Positions 1-6,160 of a stretch of DNA of 11,553 bases are shown here, in pieces. Source of the stretch: CAYTAU01 sp964442075 (GTDB taxonomy: Bacteria; Bacteroidota; Bacteroidia; Bacteroidales; CAYTAU01). Positions within the stretch are counted from its first letter, which is position 1; each line of letters begins with the position of its first letter. The notes beneath the pieces were generated by a model. It was not told the origin of the DNA, did not search any database, and worked only from the letters and a program-made list of their open reading frames with translations. The translations under genes and the position numbers were made by a program. The stretch lies in assembly GCA_964442075.1 (NCBI GenBank), contig CAYTWH010000079.1:1-11553 (forward strand). Reading direction: 5' to 3'.

Positions 1-1385
1 CCGAAACCGATACAGCCGACAATACGGATAATACAGATGTAATTGACAAATCAACGGAAGATAACACTGAAACCGATACAGCCGACAATACGGATAATAC
101 AGATGTAATTGACAAATCAACCGAAGATAACACCGAAACCGATACAGCCGACAATACGGATAATACAGATACAAGTAATGAAACAGACAACAGCAATAAC
201 ACATATAATAATACATCAACAACAGCTTCAGGTTCCGTGTTGAATTTCTCTATAGAGCCTGTTTCAAGATATTCGGCAAGCAATCCAATACCAATGAATG
301 TAGCTTTACCCGAAGGTATTGTATTTAAAGTACAGATAGGAGCATTTAAACAAGCCATAAATCAGGATGCCTTTAAAGGATTAAATCCGGTAACGGGAGA
401 AAAACTTCCAAACAGTGAGTTTACACGCTATCTTGTTGGTTTGTTTGGAACAGCAGAAGGAGCAATGGCTGTACAAAAAGATGCTAGAACAATGGGCTAT
501 CGCGATGCATTTATTGTAGCATACAGAGACGGAAAACGAATATCATTATATCAGGCAAGAAACTTAATAAAATCGGGTGCTTATGGCAATCTTGCCGATT
601 ACACAGCTATGGCCGATAAAGAAGTTGAAACTATTAACAACAGAACAGGAGGGAGTACTGCAAGCACTTCAGATAATACATCAACAAGTACTACGGATAA
701 GACCTCTACAACATCTGCCGGTACTATTAAAGGTACAGATGTTAATAAAGTTGAAGGATTATTTTATTCAGTACAAATTGGAGTTTACAAACTGCCAATT
801 CCGCATAGTAAACTTTATTATTTAAGTCCTATATTTGAACATAAAACGGAATATGGTTTTACACGATACACAACAGGAGTATTTAACAATTACGACAGAG
901 CAAGAAGCGAAATGGAAAGAATTGTTGAACTTGGTATCACCGATGCATTTGTTGTTATATATTACAAAGGAAAACGCTTAACATTTGCCGAAGCAGGAGT
1001 ACTTGAAATTTCAACAGGAGTAAGTATTTTTGCCGAAACACAAAACATTAAAATGAAAGAACAGGATGTGGTTGACAACACACCCGACCTTGGCAATACC
1101 ACAAGTGTTAACATAAGTTTTAAAGTGCAGATAGGAGCATACAAAGAACAAGTGCCTAATAATGTAGTTAGTGGTTTTATTAAAATTGCAGCAAACAATA
1201 AATTAAACCAGAAAAAAAATGCAAGCGGAGTTACAATATATTCAGTAGGTAATTTCAATAACTATGATCAGGCACAACAAACAAAAACATTCCTTATGAA
1301 CGAAGGCATTAAAGATGCATTTATAATAGCCTTTAACGGCGATAAAAAAATACCCCTTAACGAAGCAATAAGATTGTTGCAGTAA
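1..1385 (+). CDS. Multi-SPOR-domain protein, 3' part (5' end outside window)
   Basis: The frame is open from base 3 to the TAA at 1383-1385, so the gene begins upstream of the window. The GTG at 237 is an internal codon, not a start. Order: an acidic Asp/Thr/Asn-rich linker (3-235, repetitive), then three SPOR-like repeats at about 321-560, 759-1000 and 1116-1382. Each opens with a VQIG[AV][FY]K strand and closes with DAF[IV][VI]xxxxGK[RK]I-type sequence; a Ser/Thr-rich linker (640-740) separates the first two. SPOR domains are known to bind denuded peptidoglycan glycan, so an envelope protein is likely, but the N-terminal part that would define its job is missing. Low-complexity linkers between SPOR units fit an exported, extended protein. 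The domain call is from motif reading. Confidence 0.85.
   Translation, partial: ETDTADNTDNTDVIDKSTEDNTETDTADNTDNTDVIDKSTEDNTETDTADNTDNTDTSNETDNSNNTYNNTSTTASGSVLNFSIEPVSRYSASNPIPMNVALPEGIVFKVQIGAFKQAINQDAFKGLNPVTGEKLPNSEFTRYLVGLFGTAEGAMAVQKDARTMGYRDAFIVAYRDGKRISLYQARNLIKSGAYGNLADYTAMADKEVETINNRTGGSTASTSDNTSTSTTDKTSTTSAGTIKGTDVNKVEGLFYSVQIGVYKLPIPHSKLYYLSPIFEHKTEYGFTRYTTGVFNNYDRARSEMERIVELGITDAFVVIYYKGKRLTFAEAGVLEISTGVSIFAETQNIKMKEQDVVDNTPDLGNTTSVNISFKVQIGAYKEQVPNNVVSGFIKIAANNKLNQKKNASGVTIYSVGNFNNYDQAQQTKTFLMNEGIKDAFIIAFNGDKKIPLNEAIRLLQ
3..170 (+). repeat. 66-bp in-frame tandem repeat, about 2.5 copies
   Basis: Units run 3-68, 69-134 and a partial 135-170. The two full units differ at only two bases, both third codon positions, and the partial is identical over 36 bases. 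Each unit encodes 22 residues rich in Asp, Thr and Asn. The array may continue upstream of the window. Near identity suggests recent slippage or unequal crossover, so copy number is probably variable between strains. Confidence 0.95.
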
Positions 1386-1395
1386 AAAAAGCCTC

Positions 1396-1410
1396 TCCGC
1401 CTCAGGCGGA
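1396..1410. other. Short GC-rich hairpin after the SPOR gene
   Basis: TCCGCC (1396-1401), loop TCA, GGCGGA (1405-1410) is a perfect 6-bp stem 10 bases after the stop codon. No U-run follows directly; the nearest T-run is at 1431-1439. It could be a weak terminator or a short dispersed palindrome. The call rests on the stem alone. Confidence 0.45.
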
Positions 1411-1450
1411 AGAAATTCTACATTCATTATTCCTTTTTTAAATAACAACC

Positions 1451-1504
1451 TAATTCCCCTAAGAGTAGGACTTTCTCCTGTTAGAGCTTGGAATTAAAGA
1501 GGGG
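1451..1504. repeat. Nested inverted-repeat element in spacer
   Basis: TAATTCC (1451-1457) pairs with GGAATTA (1490-1496). Inside it, CTAA and AGGA (about 1459-1470) pair with TCCT and TTAG (about 1476-1484). CCCCT and AGAGGGG lie at the edges. The foldable layout resembles the short dispersed intergenic elements common in Bacteroidota, but no second copy of this exact one is in the window. Confidence 0.4.
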
Positions 1505-1516
1505 ACATTATAACAA

Positions 1517-1548
1517 TTTGGAAAACAAACCAAAATATATTATATTTG
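1517..1548 (+). promoter_or_regulatory. Bacteroidota-type promoter of module E1
   Basis: TTTG at 1517-1520 and TATATTTG at 1541-1548 match the Bacteroidota -33 (TTTG/TTG) and -7 (TAnnTTTG) boxes with a 20-base spacer. Bases 1524-1554 recur without change at 4650-4680. It points at the TPR-CHAT gene, with a leader of roughly 100 bases. Transcription itself is not shown by the sequence. Confidence 0.65.
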
Positions 1549-1567
1549 CTAAACGTTTAATTTTAAC

Positions 1568-1626
1568 AAATTGTAGCTATAAGAGATATAACAAGCATTA
1601 GTGCTTTTTATCTACTAGTTGCCAAC
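1568..1626 (+). repeat. E1 leader core: conserved hairpin ending at G|TT
   Basis: Bases 1568-1620 match 4790-4842 with two differences in 53, and are related to 7930-7983. The hairpin is ATAACAAGCA (1588-1597), loop TTAG, TGCTTTTTAT (1602-1611), with one internal mismatch. Similarity to the other copies ends at GTT (1618-1620), after which each copy carries a private sequence, here GCCAAC. This matches the behaviour of an integron-type recombination point. Unlike E2 and E3, no reverse complement of GTTGCCAAC was found downstream, so a complete cassette is not claimed here. Other readings: a conserved structured 5' UTR or a regulatory RNA. Confidence 0.6.
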
Positions 1627-1658
1627 TATTCTGTCCCGTAGACTAAATTTAAATAACT

Positions 1659-4613
1659 ATGAACCACAAAACATTAATAGTATTACTACTTATAACTTTT
1701 AACCTACAACTTGCATCCATATTTGCTCAGCAAACTACTATCGATAGTTTAAAACAGGTAATTGCTATAGCTGAACAGGATACTACCAAAGCAAATACCC
1801 TAATTGAAATTTCAGATGAATATATAAAATTGAACCTAGATACTGCCTTAAGTTTTGCAAATAAAGCATTAGAATTATCAAAAAAGTTATCTTTTAACAA
1901 TGGATTGACTAAAGCATATTATAATATTGGATTAGCTCATTTCTATAAGCGAGATTATTCATTGGTAATAAATAGTTGGGAAAATCAACTTAGAATTGAC
2001 GAACTAGGAGAAGATATGGAGAGAATAGCGAAATGTTGCAACAATATTGGAGTAGTTTGCAAGCAAATTGGCGATTATCCAAAATCAATTATTTACTATA
2101 ATAAAGCAATCGAAATTGCTGAAAAACTAGGCAAGCAAAAAGAAGTTTCAGAATATTACAATCATATTGGTGTTGCATATAGATTTATGGGAGACTATCT
2201 AAAGTCAATAATCTATTACAATAAATCTCTCCAAATAGCAGAAGAAATAGATGATAAATATGGTATATGCAGATGTTATAATAATCTGGGAAACATATAT
2301 AACGGCCAGGGGAACAACGAAAAATCAGTAGACTTTTTTAATAAATCTCTCCAAATAGCAGAAGAAATAGATGAAAAGAAGATTATCTCTGGGTGTTATG
2401 CTAATATGGGTACTATATTTAGAAATCAGGGAAGTTATTCTAAAGCAATAAGTTATTTCAATAAATCTCTTCTTGTTGCAGAAGAAATAGAGCATAACAA
2501 GATAATTGCTGTTAATTATAACAATATTGGAATTACATACTCTATACAAGGACAATATACAGAAGCTATTGAATATTTTAATAAAGCATTAAAAATTAAT
2601 GAAGAACTGAAAGATATAAACGCAATCTCTAGAAATTTCAGCAATATTGGACTTGCTTATTCAGATCAAACTAATTACTCAAAAGCAAAATATTATTATA
2701 ATAAATCATTAAAGATAAAAGAAGAAATTGGAGATTTATATGGCATATCAACATCTTATATAAATTTTGCTGGTTTGCATTTATCTCTTGCAAGCCTGGC
2801 AGAAAGTAAGCAAGAACAAAAAGCAGAATTGGATACTGCAATTATGTATTCAAATAAATCATTGAAAATAACCCAGGAAAATGAAATAAGGTCATTTTAT
2901 GAGTTTGAGTTTCTTGCAAGATCTTATTGGGGATTAGGTCAAACTAAAGATGCCCTCAACAACTTTAATAATCTTATTAATCTCGACAATGAGGATATAT
3001 TAATGAATTTCTCATTTATCTCTGAAAAGGAAAAGGAGAATTATTTTGCAACTATTGACGAACATTACTCTCAATACAATTCATTTGCCTTAGAGTACAA
3101 AAACATTAATCCAAGTATAGTAGAGACAGTTTATAATAATACGGTTAAAAATAAAGGCCTATTGTTAAAATCAAATACAGCGATGCGAAATGCAGTACAC
3201 GACTCTAATGATACTTTGCTAATTAGCAAATATGACGATTGGATATTACTAAAAAAGCAGATAGCCAAAAAATATAGTAATGGCGAAGATATTACTGAAA
3301 TAGAACAAAAAGCAAATGATCTGGAGGGATATATTGTAAATAATTCACAAGAGTTTTCTGATTTCAAAAAAGTTCAGAATATATCGTGGAAAGATATTCA
3401 GGCAGGATTAAAAGAAAAGGAAGTAGCTATTGAATTTTTGCATTTTCCATTATTAATTCCCGACAGTAGCTTATCGGATTTTACAGACCAGACCCAATAT
3501 GTAGCACTACTGGTTAAAAAAGAAAGTGAATATCCCGAAATGATACCTCTTTTCGAAGAAAAGCAATTAGAAAGCATAATTGGCAAATTTGGAGATAATA
3601 ATTACAGCTACATAAATAGTATTTATGGCAAAAATACAGAAGTAAACAAAGAGCTTTATAAACTTATATGGCAAGCTATGGAAGAAAAGCTAGAAGATGC
3701 AAAAACTGTTTATATTTCTCCCAGTGGTCTGCTTCACAAAATAAGTTTTGCAGCAATAGCAAAAGAACAAAATATTTATTTATGCGATAATTATAATATT
3801 GAGCTAAAATCAAGTACAGGTAAACTGGCATTGCCAGTAGGCTCTCTTTTTAATAATGATGTTACTTGCTCATTGTATGGAGGAATAAATTATACTAGCG
3901 ATAGTACTGATACCGAAATATGGAAATATCTGGAAGGAACAAAAACCGAAGTACAAAAAATAGAAAGGATATTAACAAAGAAAAAACTTAGTGTAAATTT
4001 TGCAATTGCACAATTTGCATCAGAAGAAATGTTTAAAGAGCAGGCAAGCAATTCTAATATAATTCATATAGCAACACATGGTTTCTTTTATCCAGACCCA
4101 TTAAAGTCAAAAGAAATTGCAAAAGATGAAGATGTAGAATATGGCGATTTAGTATTTAGAGGGGGCAGCAGAGGTTTTGGAGTAAGTAGTTTTGTAGAAA
4201 ACAATAATCCATTAATGCGTTCTGGGCTAGTGTTTGCTGGAGCAAATGATGTTTGGAACAAACAAGAGGCCGGTACAACAGAAGATGGTGTTCTTACAGC
4301 ACAAGAAGTTGCACATATTGATATGCGAAAAACCAATCTAGTTGTTATGTCAGCCTGTGAAACTGGCTTAGGAGACATTAAAGGTAGCGAAGGAGTTTAT
4401 GGATTACAACGAGCTTTTAAAATGGCAGGTGTTGATTATATAATAATGAGCCTTTGGCAAGTGCCAGACAAAGAAACAGAAGAGTTTATGACAAGGTTCT
4501 ACAAAAAACTAATAAAGCAAAAAGACATTAAAAAAGCTTTTGCCGAAACCCAAAAAGAAATGCGAACAAAATACGACCCTTATTTTTGGGCAGCATTTGT
4601 TTTGATTGAGTAA
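1659..4613 (+). CDS. Exported TPR-CHAT caspase-like protein, 984 aa
   Basis: Residues 1-23 are a signal peptide (Lys4, hydrophobic 6-22, likely cut after Ala23). About nine to ten TPR units follow (residues 40-440); seven of them keep an exact 40-codon register from about 1918 to 2757. The C-terminal half (about 580-984) is a CHAT domain, a caspase-like cysteine protease fold. The expected dyad is present: His807 in HIATHG and Cys900 in SACETGLG, followed by GSEGVYGL and SLWQVPD, typical of CHAT. TPRs usually bind a protein partner or trigger that controls the protease. The signal peptide argues for action outside the cytoplasm, unlike the CRISPR-linked TPR-CHAT (Craspase) proteins. The substrate is unknown. 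It is transcribed alone behind module E1, with a hairpin after its stop. Confidence 0.92.
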   Translation: MNHKTLIVLLLITFNLQLASIFAQQTTIDSLKQVIAIAEQDTTKANTLIEISDEYIKLNLDTALSFANKALELSKKLSFNNGLTKAYYNIGLAHFYKRDYSLVINSWENQLRIDELGEDMERIAKCCNNIGVVCKQIGDYPKSIIYYNKAIEIAEKLGKQKEVSEYYNHIGVAYRFMGDYLKSIIYYNKSLQIAEEIDDKYGICRCYNNLGNIYNGQGNNEKSVDFFNKSLQIAEEIDEKKIISGCYANMGTIFRNQGSYSKAISYFNKSLLVAEEIEHNKIIAVNYNNIGITYSIQGQYTEAIEYFNKALKINEELKDINAISRNFSNIGLAYSDQTNYSKAKYYYNKSLKIKEEIGDLYGISTSYINFAGLHLSLASLAESKQEQKAELDTAIMYSNKSLKITQENEIRSFYEFEFLARSYWGLGQTKDALNNFNNLINLDNEDILMNFSFISEKEKENYFATIDEHYSQYNSFALEYKNINPSIVETVYNNTVKNKGLLLKSNTAMRNAVHDSNDTLLISKYDDWILLKKQIAKKYSNGEDITEIEQKANDLEGYIVNNSQEFSDFKKVQNISWKDIQAGLKEKEVAIEFLHFPLLIPDSSLSDFTDQTQYVALLVKKESEYPEMIPLFEEKQLESIIGKFGDNNYSYINSIYGKNTEVNKELYKLIWQAMEEKLEDAKTVYISPSGLLHKISFAAIAKEQNIYLCDNYNIELKSSTGKLALPVGSLFNNDVTCSLYGGINYTSDSTDTEIWKYLEGTKTEVQKIERILTKKKLSVNFAIAQFASEEMFKEQASNSNIIHIATHGFFYPDPLKSKEIAKDEDVEYGDLVFRGGSRGFGVSSFVENNNPLMRSGLVFAGANDVWNKQEAGTTEDGVLTAQEVAHIDMRKTNLVVMSACETGLGDIKGSEGVYGLQRAFKMAGVDYIIMSLWQVPDKETEEFMTRFYKKLIKQKDIKKAFAETQKEMRTKYDPYFWAAFVLIE
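2220..2374 (+). repeat. Near-identical TPR units at 120-bp period
   Basis: The 35 bases at 2220-2254 recur identically at 2340-2374, one 40-codon TPR unit later, and the first ten of the shared block reappear at about 2460. Neighbouring units have diverged more. This fits recent duplication or gene conversion between adjacent units. Confidence 0.9.
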
Positions 4614-4616
4614 ATG

Positions 4617-4650
4617 AGTTGAAGCAGATTTTTAAAAAGTTTTGCTTTTA
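4617..4650 (+). terminator. Probable weak terminator of the TPR-CHAT gene
   Basis: AAGCA (4622-4626) pairs with TGCTT (4643-4647) around an A/T-rich inner part, followed by TTTTA. The stem is short. Bases 4617-4638 match 7769-7790 with two differences in 22, so this stretch is also the upstream edge of the repeated leader module. Confidence 0.45.
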
Positions 4651-4674
4651 ACAAACCAAAATATATTATATTTG
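4641..4674 (+). promoter_or_regulatory. Bacteroidota-type promoter of module E2
   Basis: TATATTTG at 4667-4674 fits the TAnnTTTG -7 box, and TTTG at 4641-4644 is a -33 candidate with a 22-base spacer (slightly long). The surrounding 31 bases (4650-4680) are identical to 1524-1554. It would drive the two small exported-protein genes downstream through a leader of about 260 bases. Confidence 0.55.
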
Positions 4675-4695
4675 CTAAACCTTTAAGACATTATT

Positions 4696-4729
4696 GTCCA
4701 ACAACTAAACATTTAATAAAAGTTTAGTT
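4696..4729 (+). other. Possible half attC-like site (remnant)
   Basis: GTCCAAC (4696-4702) fits the attC R'' consensus RYYYAAC. It is followed at once by a perfect 8-bp stem AACTAAAC (4703-4710) / GTTTAGTT (4722-4729), whose CTAAAC/GTTTAG core is the same stem seen in the site at 5429-5484. The expected right-hand GTTGGAC box is absent: a dispersed repeat starts at 4730 instead. It may be an attC broken by that insertion, or simply a leader hairpin. Confidence 0.35.
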
Positions 4730-4782
4730 CCTCCCCTTTTTATGCTGAGCGTAGTCGAAGTATGGGGAGGCTAGGAGGGGCT
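4730..4782. repeat. Dispersed palindromic element, copy 1
   Basis: CCTCCCC (4730-4736) pairs with GGGGAGG (4764-4770), enclosing the GAGCGTAGTCGAAG block. Bases 4750-4782 match 6123-6155 with three G/A differences in 33. The CTGAGCGnAGTCGAAG theme is, from memory, a common short intergenic repeat in Bacteroidota genomes. Here it sits inside module E2, between promoter and hairpin core, in a position with no counterpart in E1, so it looks inserted. Confidence 0.75.
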
Positions 4783-4789
4783 GTTTAAT

Positions 4790-4848
4790 AAATTGTAACT
4801 ATAAGAGATATAACAAGCATTAATGCTTTTTATCTACTAGTTATCAGT
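4790..4848 (+). repeat. E2 leader core and recombination-like point G4840|T4841
   Basis: 53-base near copy of E1 (two differences). Hairpin ATAACAAGCA (4810-4819), loop TTAA, TGCTTTTTAT (4824-4833). After GTT the sequence becomes private: GTTATCAGT (4840-4848). Its near reverse complement, ACTGGTAAC, lies at 5429-5437 right after the next gene (8 of 9 bases, the odd one a G-T wobble). That pair brackets one gene as cassette ends do. Confidence 0.65.
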
Positions 4849-5476
4849 AATTTTTCGCAACAAAACATCATAAATGCTCATTTCTTTATGAAAATTATGT
4901 CTTAATTGCATCTTATATGAAATATTAAAAAATGACCTTATGAAAGACCTATCCATTTTAATTTTAGCAGTATTGTTGTCAACCATATGTATACCTACAA
5001 AAGCTGAAAATAACCAGCAATTATCTTTGATGCAAAACCCAATAGACACTTCAGTAATTGCAATTTTACATTTCGATAGTAATAGTCTTTTTATGCCTTC
5101 GATTTCCAAAAACGCTATACCGACAACTCTCACAGAAAAAGACATTTTAGGCATTGAGAATTTATTAACTGGATGTATTAACAAATATAATACTGAACAA
5201 TATTTTGTAATTGACCTCAAACTATACAAACGTCAATACATAGCTGTAATAAATAAATATGGAGAAAAAGAAGTTTGGATTAATTGTTTTTGCAGACATT
5301 TGACTTATAACTGGAAGAAAGATATCGTTTCAGTAGTAGATGGAGGAATCTGTTATTTTAATCTGAAAATTAATTTAACAAAAAATAAATATTACGATTT
5401 TAAAGTGAATGGTGGTGAATAAAAAACAACTGGTAACAAAACCTAAACAGCATTAAAACACAGTTTAGCCAAACCG
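4841..5476 (+). mobile_element. Integron-like gene cassette I (exported 160-aa protein)
   Basis: Unit from G|TTATCAGT to the G at 5476, with one plus-strand gene and an attC-like site at its 3' end. Start and end boxes are complementary (8 of 9). Gene orientation and the position of the palindrome after the gene match integron cassettes. No integrase is in the window, so mobility is inferred. Confidence 0.6.
4940..5422 (+). CDS. Exported protein of unknown function, 160 aa
   Basis: I do not recognise a named family. Residues 1-22 form a signal peptide (likely cut after Ala22 in TKA|EN), so the protein is periplasmic or surface-exposed. The C-terminal half looks like a compact conserved core: YKRQY near residue 100, VWINCFC (112-118), a Trp-Lys-Lys segment, then DGGICYFNLKINL (134-146) and a closing VNG. 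Cys116, Cys118 and Cys138 could form a disulfide in the periplasm. It is the only gene of cassette I, about 100 bases after the E2 point, with an attC-like site starting seven bases after the stop. The ATG at 4940 is chosen because it starts the signal peptide; an ATG at 4927 is out of frame. Expression probably depends on the E2 promoter. Confidence 0.8.
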   Translation: MKDLSILILAVLLSTICIPTKAENNQQLSLMQNPIDTSVIAILHFDSNSLFMPSISKNAIPTTLTEKDILGIENLLTGCINKYNTEQYFVIDLKLYKRQYIAVINKYGEKEVWINCFCRHLTYNWKKDIVSVVDGGICYFNLKINLTKNKYYDFKVNGGE

Positions 5477-5484
5477 TTATAAAC
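5429..5484 (+). other. Compact attC-like site (56 bp)
   Basis: Left box ACTGGTAAC (5429-5437), stem CTAAAC (5443-5448) / GTTTAG (5463-5468) around a 14-base loop, and right box GTTATAAAC (5476-5484). TAAC/GTTA and the inner stem can pair, leaving unpaired spacers of 5 and 7 bases between boxes, the R-spacer-L layout of attC with its unpaired central spacer. The left box matches the start of cassette I; the right box is the start of cassette II. Its length is at the short end of known attC sites. Confidence 0.6.
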
Positions 5485-5501
5485 AAGATTAAAACCAAAA
5501 A

Positions 5502-5936
5502 ATGATGAATATAATTATATATATACTGTTAGGTGCATTCACATTAGGATGTACTAGTCCTAAAGTGAATATCGAATCAAATAAGCAACAGGAAAATTGC
5601 CTTACGGCAAAAAATTTTAATTCTATTGTCTCTTACATTGAAGATAATGGTAAGCCGATAAAACTTTCAGAAAGATTGATGTCTGATAAAGAGTCTTTAT
5701 CCTTAGAAGTGTCTATTGGCATGAGGTCTATTCAGCTTGAAAATTATCAAGATCACAAAAGGATTATTATAATTGATAACAATGAAGATCATAAAATTCC
5801 GCCTTATTTTGTATCAATCGAAAACAAAGAACTTCAAATTTCAGCTTATTACTCAAGATTTGATACTGAAGAAGACAGAAAAAAGAGAGCAGATCATTGG
5901 TGCAATATTGTTTCAGAATTCGCAATAAAACAATGA
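5502..5936 (+). CDS. Small predicted lipoprotein of unknown function, 144 aa
   Basis: The N-terminus is hydrophobic (residues 3-14) and ends in TLGC, an acceptable lipobox with lipidated Cys17. The mature protein would be anchored in a membrane. I recognise no family. The rest is soluble and charged, with alternating short strands (RIIIID near 85-90, YFVSIENKELQIS near 102-114) and a basic C-terminal helix with Trp133 and Cys134. A second Met follows the first; either ATG (5502 or 5505) could be used. It is the only gene of cassette II, 18 bases after the GTTATAAAC box and 4 bases before the next box. With no promoter of its own visible, it probably reads from the E2 promoter through cassette I. 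Confidence 0.75.
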   Translation: MMNIIIYILLGAFTLGCTSPKVNIESNKQQENCLTAKNFNSIVSYIEDNGKPIKLSERLMSDKESLSLEVSIGMRSIQLENYQDHKRIIIIDNNEDHKIPPYFVSIENKELQISAYYSRFDTEEDRKKRADHWCNIVSEFAIKQ

Positions 5937-5940
5937 ACCA

Positions 5941-5991
5941 GTTTATAACAAAACCTAAAAAGCATTAAAACGCACCATATCCAAAACCTCA
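5941..5991 (+). other. Decayed attC-like site at array end
   Basis: It aligns with the site at 5429-5484 through AACAAAACCTAAA, AGCATTAAAAC and CCAAA blocks, so it is the same site type. But the L stem is broken (CTAAAA against CATATC), and where the right box GTT should be there is only CCTCACCC. Its left box GTTTATAAC still matches the cassette II start. It probably marks the dead right end of the array. Confidence 0.5.
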
Positions 5992-6018
5992 CCCATCCCT
6001 AAAACCAAAAACCATAAA

Positions 6019-6051
6019 AAGAGCAAAGCTTCTTAAAAAAACTTTGCTCTT
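6019..6051. terminator. Strong A/T-flanked hairpin, probable bidirectional terminator
   Basis: AAGAGCAAAG (6019-6028) pairs perfectly with CTTTGCTCTT (6042-6051) around a 13-base loop, with A-runs upstream. It lies between plus-strand cassette II and the minus-strand gene ending at 6161, so it can serve both directions, though the T-tracts are short. Confidence 0.6.
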
Positions 6052-6122
6052 AACACTTATAATGAAATACCGATTTGCTATGCAGTTGGGATAAGTTAGT
6101 TAGTTCTAATAATTTTAAAAGC

Positions 6123-6155
6123 CGTAGTCAAAGTATGGAGAGGCTAGGAGGGACT
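6123..6155. repeat. Dispersed element, copy 2 (partial)
   Basis: 33 bases matching 4750-4782 with three G/A differences. The CCTCCCC half of the palindrome is missing here, so this is a half-element. It ends six bases before the stop codon of the minus-strand gene. Confidence 0.75.
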
Positions 6156-6160
6156 CTTTA

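Larger units (their letters stand above)
5477..5991 (+). mobile_element. Integron-like gene cassette II (144-aa lipoprotein)
   Basis: It opens at G5476|TTATAAAC and its gene is followed by the exact reverse complement GTTTATAAC (5941-5949), 9 of 9 bases. The 3' recombination box is decayed, so the right end is approximate. It follows cassette I directly in the same orientation, giving a two-cassette array. Confidence 0.6.

Noticed and set aside
237..239. GTG at 237 as the start of the SPOR gene
   Set aside because: The frame is open and clearly coding (in-frame 66-bp repeats with silent changes) back to the window edge.
962..1448. Minus-strand ORFs over the end of the SPOR gene and spacer
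   Set aside because: They lie opposite a conserved SPOR repeat and show no domain or start context.
1659..4613. TPR-CHAT protein considered as the Craspase partner of a type III-E CRISPR system
   Set aside because: It has a signal peptide, and no gRAMP or CRISPR array is in the window.
1659..4613. TPR-CHAT gene as a complete integron-like cassette starting at 1618
   Set aside because: No reverse complement of GTTGCCAAC was found after the gene, so the end box test fails.
4837..5229. Minus-strand ORF overlapping the 160-aa gene
   Set aside because: The plus-strand frame has a signal peptide and a structured core, while the minus-strand one starts inside it and runs into the module E2 hairpin. 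It is a shadow.
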